Positions 1-6,800 of a stretch of DNA of 64,000 bases are shown piece by piece. The DNA comes from Nitrospirillum sp034653275 (GTDB lineage Bacteria; Pseudomonadota; Alphaproteobacteria; Azospirillales; Azospirillaceae): positions 186,001 through 250,000 of the forward strand of contig NZ_JAYEES010000003.1 of NCBI RefSeq assembly GCF_034653275.1. Reading direction: 5' to 3'. Both the position numbers and the translations under genes were made by a program. Under the pieces are notes generated by a model. It saw only the letters and a list, made by a program, of their open reading frames with translations, searched no databases and was not told the origin of the DNA. How positions within the stretch are numbered: the stretch's first letter is position 1; each line of letters starts with the position of its first letter.

Positions 1-130
1 CAGCGGCAACCATGCCGGGCGTCAAGCTATAGCGCATGGGGTCACGGCGTCGCACCTGTCGGCTGGAACAGCGTCTTGCTACCCCTTGCCCCCGGCCGCC
101 CGGCGTTGATAATTGCTGGGGGGCGGCGGC

Positions 131-171
131 CCCCGTGGGAGTGCCCCTGTGGGAGTGCCCCCGTGGGACTG
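131..171. repeat. three tandem ~14-bp GC-rich units
   Basis: Three back-to-back units of the form CCCC(C/T)GTGGGAGTG (131-143, 144-157, 158-171) differ by one or two bases. They lie in the noncoding lead-in to the first gene. No function can be read; replication slippage would explain them. Positions 1-204 otherwise hold no gene I can support. Confidence 0.7.
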
Positions 172-204
172 GATGCCGTCGCCCATGCCGTTGGAGAACG
201 ATCC

Positions 205-597
205 TTGGAAAGCCAGCGCAAATTCGCGGTGCAGAAACCCCAGGGCAAGAAATGGGAAACCCTGGCCCTGGTCGACAATTTGTCGGCCGGCAAGCGGGAA
301 TTCAGCGAAGCGGTGCGCAGCCACGGCCGGGGCTATGTCCGGCTGATCCAGGTGGATTTCGAGAGTGAGGAGGCGCTGTCCAACTACGACTGGCGCCTGG
401 TGGAACTGCACGACCCCTACAAGGGCAAGGGCCGGCCCAAGCCCACGGTGGTGGCCGGCTCCGAACGCCCCGTGAAGCCCAAGAAGGGCAAGGGCCCGGG
501 TGAAAAGGTGGCCGTGCCCATCAAGACCTGGATGCTGGCCTGCCTGTTGGCGGTGGCCGTGGGCGTCATGTGGGTGGTGACGTATCACCGGCCCTAA
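205..597 (+). CDS. hypothetical small protein with C-terminal membrane anchor
   Basis: About 130 residues, family not recognised. The N-terminal part is polar and looks like a folded cytoplasmic domain (KKWETLALVDN, then an acidic DFESEE stretch). It is followed by a Lys/Pro/Gly-rich linker and one hydrophobic C-terminal segment (WMLACLLAVAVGVMWVV), so a tail-anchored topology is likely. I chose the TTG at 205 because GGAG lies about 7 bases upstream; the frame is open back to an ATG at 76, but that stretch translates the low-complexity tandem repeats at 131-171 and looks noncoding. It converges on cobT. Function unknown. Confidence 0.6.
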   Translation: MESQRKFAVQKPQGKKWETLALVDNLSAGKREFSEAVRSHGRGYVRLIQVDFESEEALSNYDWRLVELHDPYKGKGRPKPTVVAGSERPVKPKKGKGPGEKVAVPIKTWMLACLLAVAVGVMWVVTYHRP

Positions 598-640
598 GTT
601 TGTTCGTCCGCCCCAGGCGCCGGCGGGCCACCGGGCCCTC

Positions 641-677
641 AAGCCAGCGGATGCCGGCCCCGGCGCTTGAGGAAAAC
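641..677 (+). repeat. partial copy of the dispersed ~100-bp intergenic element
   Basis: AGCCAGCGGATGCCGG followed by CCGGCGCTTGAGGAAAAC matches the right end of the elements at 4229, 15235, 53924 and 55810. Only this end is clearly present. It fills the gap between two convergent genes and stops next to the cobT stop codon. Confidence 0.5.
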
Positions 678-678
678 G

Positions 679-1716
679 TCAGTGCTTGGAACGGCCCTCG
701 CCACCCCGCGTCGACACGCCGGCTTCGGCGAAGGTGGCCATGCCGGTGTGGCAAGCCACGGCGGCCTGCAGGATGGGCAGGGCCAGGGCGGCGCCGGAGC
801 CCTCGCCCAGGCGCATGCCCAGGGTCAGCAGCGGTTCCTGGCCCAGGATGTCCAGCAGGCGGCGGTGCGCCGGCTCGGCCGACAGGTGGCCGACGATGCA
901 ATGGTCCAGGGCGCGGGGGTCCAGCTTGAACAGCACGGCGGCGGCGGCGGTGCAGGCGTAGCCGTCCAGCACCACCGGGGTGCGGGCCATGCGGGCCGCC
1001 ATGATGGCACCGACGATGGCGGCCAGCTCATAGCCACCCAGGGCGCGCAACACGTGGAAGGGATCGCTCAGCAGATCGGCGTTGGCGGCCACGCCGGCCG
1101 CGACCACGGCCGCCTTGCGGGCCATGCCCTCGGCATCCAGGCCGGTGCCGGGGCCCACCCAGTCCTCGGCATTGCCGCCGAACAGGGCCAGGCACAGGGC
1201 GGCGGCGGATGTTGAATTACCGATGCCCATCTCCCCCAGGCACAGGACGTCGATGCCCGTCTCCACCGCCATCATGCCATAGGCCATGGCGCGGGCGCAG
1301 GCCTCCTCGCTCATGGCGGGGCCGTGGGTGAAGTCGGCGGTGGGGTTGTCCAGGTCCAGCTCATAGACGCGCAGGTCGGCGTCGGCCTGGCCGCACAGCT
1401 GGTTCACGGCGGCACCGCCCTGGGTGAAGTTGTGCACCATCTGGGCCGTCACCGCCGGCGGATAGGCCGACACGCCCAGGGCCGCCACGCCATGGTTGCC
1501 GGCGAACACCGCCACGCGCGGATGCTGCACACGGGGGGGCGTGCGGCCCTGCCAGGTCGCCAACCATTCGGTCAGGCTTTCCAGCCGGCCCAGCGCGCCG
1601 CGCGGCTTGGTCAACTGCACCTCGCGCTGCATGACGGTGGTGGCGGCCTCCAGATCCGGGCCCGGCAGGTCGGCCAGGACGCGGCGGAATTCGTCGAAGG
1701 AGGGAATGTCGCTCAT
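679..1716 (-). CDS. cobT: nicotinate-nucleotide--dimethylbenzimidazole phosphoribosyltransferase
   Basis: CobT transfers ribose phosphate from nicotinate mononucleotide to 5,6-dimethylbenzimidazole, giving alpha-ribazole phosphate for the lower ligand of cobalamin. The 345-residue protein has the usual length. Recognisable family segments are the N-terminal TKPRGALGRLE, the AGNHGVAALGVSAYP block, GEMGIGNST and the C-terminal GMRLGEGSGA; the catalytic Glu is expected in the GEGSG region. The ATG at 1716 (MSDIPSFDE) was chosen because the open frame further upstream overlaps divergent cobS and has no family similarity. It is divergent from cobS with 84 bp between starts, too short for a cobalamin riboswitch, and none was seen. 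Confidence 0.97.
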   Translation of the reverse strand: MSDIPSFDEFRRVLADLPGPDLEAATTVMQREVQLTKPRGALGRLESLTEWLATWQGRTPPRVQHPRVAVFAGNHGVAALGVSAYPPAVTAQMVHNFTQGGAAVNQLCGQADADLRVYELDLDNPTADFTHGPAMSEEACARAMAYGMMAVETGIDVLCLGEMGIGNSTSAAALCLALFGGNAEDWVGPGTGLDAEGMARKAAVVAAGVAANADLLSDPFHVLRALGGYELAAIVGAIMAARMARTPVVLDGYACTAAAAVLFKLDPRALDHCIVGHLSAEPAHRRLLDILGQEPLLTLGMRLGEGSGAALALPILQAAVACHTGMATFAEAGVSTRGGEGRSKH

Positions 1717-1800
1717 GATGCTCCGGCCCGATAATGGGACCCGCGGTCGGGCGCCGGACTGGCGCTGGCGGGCGGACGGGACTTCCCGTATACCGGAACC

Positions 1801-2616
1801 ATGACTGATGCAACGGGGCCGCGCCTGGGCGGTGTCTTCGCCGAATTCATAGCCGCCGTGATCTTTTTGACGCGGCTGCCCATCCGTTGGCGTGGCGACT
1901 GGCCGCAAGACCTGGATTCCCGGGCGTTGACCTGGTTTCCCATCGTCGGCACCCTGATCGGCGCCATCGGCGGCCTGGTCTACTGGGGCCTCAGCAGCGT
2001 CAACGTCCCGCCCCTGCTGGCCGCCCTGCTGACCGTGGGCGCGCTGATGGGCCTGACCGGCGCACTGCATGAGGACGGACTGGCCGACGTGGCCGACGGC
2101 TTCGGCGGCGGTCGCGACCGCGAGGCCAAGCTGACCATCATGAAGGACAGCCGGGTGGGCACCTACGGCGCCGCCGCCCTGGTGTTGAGCGTCGCCGCGC
2201 GCACGCTGGCCCTGGCGGCGATCGCCAGCCCGCACCATGTGGCCGTGGCCCTGATGGGCGCGCACGCCTATTCCCGCGCCTTCCTGCCGGGCATGAAGCT
2301 GCTGCTGCCGGAGGCGCGGCTGGTGGGCCACAGCGCCGGCGTGGGCAAACCCAACAGCGCCCGCGCGCTGGCGGCGCTGTTGGCCGGTTTCGTCCTGGCG
2401 GCCACCACCCTGACCAAGCTGCCGCTGGACGGTGGCACCACCCGCATCGCCATCCTGGCGGTGGCGGCCGGCGGCGTCCTGGTCATGGGGCAGCTGGCCC
2501 GGCGCCAGGTGGGCGGCATCACCGGCGATGTGCTGGGGGCGACGGAACAGGTGGTGGAGATCCTATTCCTGGTGGCCGTGACCGGCGCCCTGGGCGGCAC
2601 CGTCGCCATGCCATGA
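1801..2616 (+). CDS. cobS: adenosylcobinamide-GDP ribazoletransferase
   Basis: CobS joins adenosylcobinamide-GDP with alpha-ribazole (phosphate) in the last step of cobalamin assembly at the inner membrane. The 271-residue protein is hydrophobic with several membrane segments and carries the family signatures FLTRLP near the N-terminus, ALHEDGLADVADGFGGG (acidic Mg-binding motif), KDSRVGTYG and the C-terminal GGITGDVLGA. Length and order of motifs are normal. It diverges from cobT and runs into a phosphatase gene, so the three probably complete the nucleotide-loop branch together. Confidence 0.97.
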   Translation: MTDATGPRLGGVFAEFIAAVIFLTRLPIRWRGDWPQDLDSRALTWFPIVGTLIGAIGGLVYWGLSSVNVPPLLAALLTVGALMGLTGALHEDGLADVADGFGGGRDREAKLTIMKDSRVGTYGAAALVLSVAARTLALAAIASPHHVAVALMGAHAYSRAFLPGMKLLLPEARLVGHSAGVGKPNSARALAALLAGFVLAATTLTKLPLDGGTTRIAILAVAAGGVLVMGQLARRQVGGITGDVLGATEQVVEILFLVAVTGALGGTVAMP

Positions 2617-2653
2617 GCACGTCCTTCCCCCCTCGGCACCCCCGCCTTTGTCG

Positions 2654-3295
2654 ATGCCCCCCTTGGCGACGCCCCCCTTGGCAACGACGGTGCGGTGGTG
2701 GTGGGTGCGCCACGCCCCCCTGGCGCAGCCGCACCGGATCGCCGGCCAGGCGGATGTGGAGCTGGCCCTGTGGCCGGGCTCCAGCGCCCAGCTGACGGCG
2801 GCGCGCCTGCCCACCAGCGCCCTCTGGCTGGCCAGCCCCCTGGGCCGCACGCGCGAGACGGCCACGCGCCTGGCGGCCCTGGTCCCCGCCGCCCCGCCCG
2901 AGCCGGCGACCGACCCCCGGCTGATGGAACAGCATTTCGGCGCCTGGCAGGGCCACAGCTATGCCGAGCTGGAGGACGCGGGCGACCCGCACCTGGCCCC
3001 CTTCTGGGCCGACCCGGCGGGCATGGCCCCGCCCGGCGGTGAAAGCTTCGCCGACCTTTGCCGCCGTGTGGCGCGGGCGGTGGAGGAGTGGAGCGCCCGG
3101 CAGGCCGGCGACCGCGACATCATCTGCGTCAGCCACGCCGGCCCGGTGCGCGCCGCCATCGCCCAGGCCCTGGCCCTGCCCCCCGCCATGGCCCTGTCGC
3201 TGGACGTGGCGCCCCTGTCGTTGACCCGCCTGGATCGCATCACCACCGCCAATGGCCCCGTCTGGGCCGTGCGCTGGATCAACCGCATCCCCTGA
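2654..3295 (+). CDS. histidine phosphatase, probable alpha-ribazole phosphatase
   Basis: About 213 residues of the phosphoglycerate-mutase-like histidine phosphatase superfamily. The catalytic RHAP motif is near residue 20 (VRHAPL, in place of RHG), and the second His is in VSHAGPVR. A conserved Arg (SPLGRTRETA) and Glu-containing EQHFGAWQG segment complete the pocket. Its place behind cobS suggests the CobC role, dephosphorylating alpha-ribazole 5'-phosphate; a general phosphatase cannot be excluded. The ATG at 2654 is used; a TTG two codons earlier is possible, and no good Shine-Dalgarno is visible. Confidence 0.85.
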   Translation: MPPLATPPLATTVRWWWVRHAPLAQPHRIAGQADVELALWPGSSAQLTAARLPTSALWLASPLGRTRETATRLAALVPAAPPEPATDPRLMEQHFGAWQGHSYAELEDAGDPHLAPFWADPAGMAPPGGESFADLCRRVARAVEEWSARQAGDRDIICVSHAGPVRAAIAQALALPPAMALSLDVAPLSLTRLDRITTANGPVWAVRWINRIP

Positions 3296-3483
3296 CCGAA
3301 CCTTGCCGCACGGCCGCCTTACTTCGCCTTTAGGGTCACCCCCAAGGTGCCGGCGGCATAGGGTTCAACGAGGCGTGCCCGTCTGGGCCATGGGCGGCGG
3401 CATCCAGATATGGTAGGAATTTTGCCAACAACGTCAAAGGCTGGTTCAGCCCCGCTGAACCCCGACTAATGAGGATAAGGAAG

Positions 3484-4167
3484 ATGATCGATCGGCGGCA
3501 GGTGTTGGCGGGTGCGGTGGCAGGCGTGGCGCTCGCGCTGGGAACCGCGATGCCGGCGCGGGCGGAGGTGACGGAGGCGCAGCTGATGGTGGAGCGCGCG
3601 CGCCTGACCGCCATGTCCCTGTTGGGCGACCCGCAATACGCCCCGCTGAAGAACCTGCTGGGCCGGGCCAAGGGCGTGCTGATCCTGCCCAACGTCATCC
3701 AGGCGGGCTTCTTCCTGGGCGGGGGCGGCGGCACCGGCGTGCTGGTGGCGCGCGGCACCGACGGGTCGTGGAGCGGCCCGGCCTTCTACACCATGGCCGA
3801 GGCCAGCTTCGGCCTGCAGTTCGGCGGCCAGCAGGCGCAGATGATGCTGGTGATCATGACCGACAAGGGCCTGAACGCCGTCATGGACCGCAGTGTGAAG
3901 CTGGGCGCCGACGCCAAGGTGGCGGTGGGTGAGCTGGGCACCCAGGTGGGCGCCGGCTATGGCGTCGGCGTGGACGCCGACATGTACGTCTATGCCAAGA
4001 CCGCCGGCCTGTTCGGCGGCCTGGCCGTCGACGGCTCTGTCATCACCCCGCGCAAGGAATGGAACGACATCTTCTACGGCCAGCAGACCACGCCGGAGCA
4101 AATCCTGCTGGACCGCGCCTTCTACCGGCCGGAAGCCCAGGCTCTGGCGAGTGTTTTAAGTCAGTAA
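3484..4167 (+). CDS. SYLF-domain (YSC84-like) lipid-binding protein, exported
   Basis: 227 residues. The N-terminus MIDRRQVLAGAVAG...ARA looks like a twin-arginine or Sec signal peptide ending near residue 27. The mature part matches the SYLF/YSC84 family: an alpha-helical start, AKGVLILPNVIQAGF, a Gly-rich loop GGGGGTGVLVA, then GPAFYTMAEASFGLQFGGQ, and a C-terminal YGQQTTPEQILL. SYLF proteins bind phosphoinositides or other lipids in eukaryotes; bacterial members are periplasmic or outer-membrane linked with unclear roles. ATG at 3484 is preferred over the one at 3469 because GAGGATAAGGAAG precedes it. Confidence 0.9.
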   Translation: MIDRRQVLAGAVAGVALALGTAMPARAEVTEAQLMVERARLTAMSLLGDPQYAPLKNLLGRAKGVLILPNVIQAGFFLGGGGGTGVLVARGTDGSWSGPAFYTMAEASFGLQFGGQQAQMMLVIMTDKGLNAVMDRSVKLGADAKVAVGELGTQVGAGYGVGVDADMYVYAKTAGLFGGLAVDGSVITPRKEWNDIFYGQQTTPEQILLDRAFYRPEAQALASVLSQ

Positions 4168-4228
4168 AGCGCCCCCTCAAGCGGCCCTTCGTCGCCGGGC
4201 GATCTGCTTTACGGAGCGCAGCGACGAG

Positions 4229-4328
4229 GACGCGACCGCGTCCGCCGGAGGTTTACGGGGAGCCGAAGGCGGACTGGAAATCGAGGATAGCCAAGGGGCG
4301 GATGCCTCGCCGGCGCTTGAGGAACACC
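4229..4328 (+). repeat. dispersed structured intergenic element, copy A
   Basis: Begins with the palindrome GACGCG-AC-CGCGTC, continues CGCCGGAGGTTTACGGGGAG, a conserved core GGACTGGAAATCGAGGATAGCCAAG, then a degenerate second hairpin, and ends CGCCGGCGCTTGAGGAAC. It lies between convergent genes (SYLF and cbiB-like). See copies at 15235, 53924 and 55810. Confidence 0.75.
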
Positions 4329-4341
4329 GAATAATAAGCAC

Positions 4342-5322
4342 TCAAGCCCAGACGAGCGCCAGCAGCGCGATGCAGGTCGCCAGCAGGCCGGCGGCGGCGG
4401 TCAGGGCCACGACGGCCCGCATGTCGCTGGCGTCGACGCGGGCGCGGCCGGTGCCCAGCCAATCCTCATAGACCACCATTTCGCCCTCCTTGCGGGGGCC
4501 GGCCAGGGCCAGGTTTAGGGCGCGGGCCACGGCGGCCACAGGCAGGGCGGCCGTGCCCTGGATGTGCTGGGTGCGCAGGGCGGCCAGGGCCGTGCCCGGG
4601 CGGCTGCCGGGCACCATCAGGCAGCCCGCCGCCAGGAACAGCACGGTCAGGCGCGCCGGGATCCAATCCATGACCAGCAGGGCGCGGCGCGCCGGCCGAC
4701 CGAAGGCGGCATAGCGGGGCGAGGTGTGGCCCACCGTCACCGCCACCGTTTCCACCGTCACCCAAATCATCAGGCCGGGCAGGTCGAACAGCGCGAACCA
4801 GAACAGGGGCGCCACCAGGCCCCGGCTGACCTGGCCCACCAGCGCCTCCATCCCCGCCCGCAGCACGGCGTGGTGGTCCATGGACCAGACGGGCTTGTGC
4901 GTCAGCGGCGCCACCGCCTGGCGCAGCGCCTCCTCATCCGCCGCCGTGGCCGCCGCCAGCAGGCCCCGCATGGTGACCAGCAGGCGGCCGAAAAGCAGCG
5001 CCCGCGTCACCAGCAGCAGCGACAGCAGCCAAGCCACGCGCAAATGCGCGGCGGCGATGGTCAGCACCAGGGCCGCCAGCCCCACCCCGCCCGCCAGGAC
5101 CAGCACCAGCAGGGCGCCGCGCGCCAGGCGCACGCTGTCCAACCGCTCGATCCGGTTCAGGCGCTTGTCGGCCCAGCGCACGGCAGTGGCCAGCTGCCCC
5201 TGCGGCGTCGCCAGCCAGCGGTCCACGGCGGGGAAGCCGGCGATGAAGGCGTTCAGCACCAGGGCCAGCGCCAGCAGCAGCAGCGATTCCGCCCGGGGCG
5301 GGGCGAACGGTAGGGGAATCAT
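4342..5322 (-). CDS. divergent CobD/CbiB-family membrane protein
   Basis: 326 residues with several hydrophobic segments. It aligns by eye with CbiB, which attaches aminopropanol phosphate to adenosylcobyric acid: EALVGQVSRGLVAPLFW matches the VE-AENT-DGIIAPLF region, WIPARLT matches YLPARLS, and PRKEGEMVVYEDWLG matches the GP-YFGE---KPWIG region. However the family's AEN, NTLDSM and DD motifs are lost or replaced (ETVAVTVG; RALLVMD). It may be inactive as a cobalamin enzyme or have another job. Its start overlaps the hemY stop by 4 bp (ATGA), so it is the last gene of the heme operon rather than part of the cob genes. Confidence 0.8.
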   Translation of the reverse strand: MIPLPFAPPRAESLLLLALALVLNAFIAGFPAVDRWLATPQGQLATAVRWADKRLNRIERLDSVRLARGALLVLVLAGGVGLAALVLTIAAAHLRVAWLLSLLLVTRALLFGRLLVTMRGLLAAATAADEEALRQAVAPLTHKPVWSMDHHAVLRAGMEALVGQVSRGLVAPLFWFALFDLPGLMIWVTVETVAVTVGHTSPRYAAFGRPARRALLVMDWIPARLTVLFLAAGCLMVPGSRPGTALAALRTQHIQGTAALPVAAVARALNLALAGPRKEGEMVVYEDWLGTGRARVDASDMRAVVALTAAAGLLATCIALLALVWA

Positions 5323-6800
5323 GTCCGTCTACCGGGCCTGAGGCTGGCCAGGGTGAACGTCGGCAGCCGGTTCGACAAGCGGCGCAGGCCACCGCCCTCC
5401 GTCCCACCGCCCTTCCCGCCGCCCGCCGGCGGTTCCGGCGGCGGCAGGAAGCCCAGCGTCTCAGCGGCGGCACTTCGTGCGGCGGCACCCGGCACGCGCC
5501 ATGACAGCGTGTCGAAGCCACCGCAATGGCTGCACAGCGCCCCCCAGGCGGGGTTCACGCCGCCGCAGGCCTGGCACACCCAGGCGGGATCGGGGGCGGC
5601 CTTGCCCGCCTGGGCCAGGTGGCCGCGCTCTTCCGGGCCCTGTCCATGCTCGGCCGTCGCCAGCGCCGCCAGGCGCCGATAAACGCGGGCTGAGGGCCGG
5701 AGGGCCAGGGCGCGGGTCAAGTGGCCGCGCGCCAGGCCCCACAGGCGCGCCTCGGTCGCCGCGTCGGCCAGGGCGACGTGAGCCTCCGGCACGTTGGCAT
5801 CCAAGGCCACCAGGGCCTCCAGCCGTTTCACCCGGGCCAGCGGGTCGGCGGCGGCGCCGGCCTTCTCCCCCGCCACGCCCCAGGCGGCGGCCAGCTCGGG
5901 ATGGGGCGCCAACCGCCACGACTGTTCCAGGGCGCGGGTGGCGGCGCGGACGGATCCGGTGGCGGCCAGCAGGCGCGCCGCCTGCACCGCCGCCGGCACG
6001 GAGGCGGGCTCCAGGTCGTGGGCCTTGCGCGCCAGCGCCAGCGCCTGGTCCTGATTGCCGTCGGCCTCCGCCGCGCGGCTGCGTTCCACCAGCAAGGCGG
6101 CGCGGTGGCGGCGCAGAGTGTCGGCCGGCAGGGCCTTGGCCGCCGTCAGGGCGTCCAGCGTGACCGCCGCGGCCATCCAGTCGCCGGCGCGCGCCTGCAG
6201 GTCGAACTGGGTCAGCAGCGGCCAACGCGCCTTGGGCTTCAGGGCCGCCGCTTCCCGCACCAGGCCCAGCGCCCGCCGCGTCTCGCCGGCGGCCAGCGCC
6301 TGCAGGGCCAGGCCGCGCAGGCCGACGAAGGCCATGTCCGGCTGCTTCAGCGCCGCGCCCCGCTCACGCATGGCGGTGTAATGGCCGGCCGCCGCCGCCT
6401 CGTCCCCGGCCAGTTGCGCCGCCTGGGCGGACAGCAGCAGGGTCAGCGATGGTTCGTTCAGCAGGCCATCAGCCTTGGCGGCCAGGCGACTGGCACCGGC
6501 GCCATCCCCGCTGGCCACCGCCAGGAAGCCCCGGCTGAGGGCCTGGTATCCCCGCGCGCGACGGCTGGTGCGGCGCCCCGCGCCGAAGCGCCCGGGGCTG
6601 CGCCACACCAGCACGAACAGGCGCACCAGGATGTAGGCCACGACGGCCAGCAGCAGCAGGGCCACGGCCACCACGCCCACCTGGGTCTGGATGATGTACC
6701 CCTGCCAATCCAGCCGCAGGGTGCCCGGCCGCTGCGCCACCCAGACCGCCAGCGCGACGACCAGGCCCAGGCGCAGCAGGAACCACAGCGTCCGCCTCAT
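5319..6800 (-). CDS. hemY: HemY-like TPR membrane protein with C-terminal zinc ribbon
   Basis: 493 residues. Two N-terminal membrane helices (about residues 4-20 and 40-70, ending VLVWRSPGRFGAGRR) are followed by a long alpha-helical TPR region, the layout of the HemY-N/TPR proteins found beside hemC and hemD. This HemY is not the protoporphyrinogen oxidase of the same name; its role in heme synthesis is unsettled. Residues about 414-438 add CQACGGVNPAWGALCSHCGG, a four-cysteine rubredoxin-like zinc ribbon, and a Pro/Gly-rich tail. It overlaps mic60 upstream and the CbiB-like gene downstream by 4 bp each, indicating translational coupling. Confidence 0.9.
   Translation of the reverse strand: MRRTLWFLLRLGLVVALAVWVAQRPGTLRLDWQGYIIQTQVGVVAVALLLLAVVAYILVRLFVLVWRSPGRFGAGRRTSRRARGYQALSRGFLAVASGDGAGASRLAAKADGLLNEPSLTLLLSAQAAQLAGDEAAAAGHYTAMRERGAALKQPDMAFVGLRGLALQALAAGETRRALGLVREAAALKPKARWPLLTQFDLQARAGDWMAAAVTLDALTAAKALPADTLRRHRAALLVERSRAAEADGNQDQALALARKAHDLEPASVPAAVQAARLLAATGSVRAATRALEQSWRLAPHPELAAAWGVAGEKAGAAADPLARVKRLEALVALDANVPEAHVALADAATEARLWGLARGHLTRALALRPSARVYRRLAALATAEHGQGPEERGHLAQAGKAAPDPAWVCQACGGVNPAWGALCSHCGGFDTLSWRVPGAAARSAAAETLGFLPPPEPPAGGGKGGGTEGGGLRRLSNRLPTFTLASLRPGRRT

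Noticed and set aside
1..75. Tail of an upstream gene ending at position 32
   Set aside because: One frame reads ATMPGVKL then stop, but ten codons are too few to support a gene call.
1717..1800. Cobalamin riboswitch between cobT and cobS
   Set aside because: The gap is only 84 bp, too short for the element, and no B12-box-like sequence was seen.
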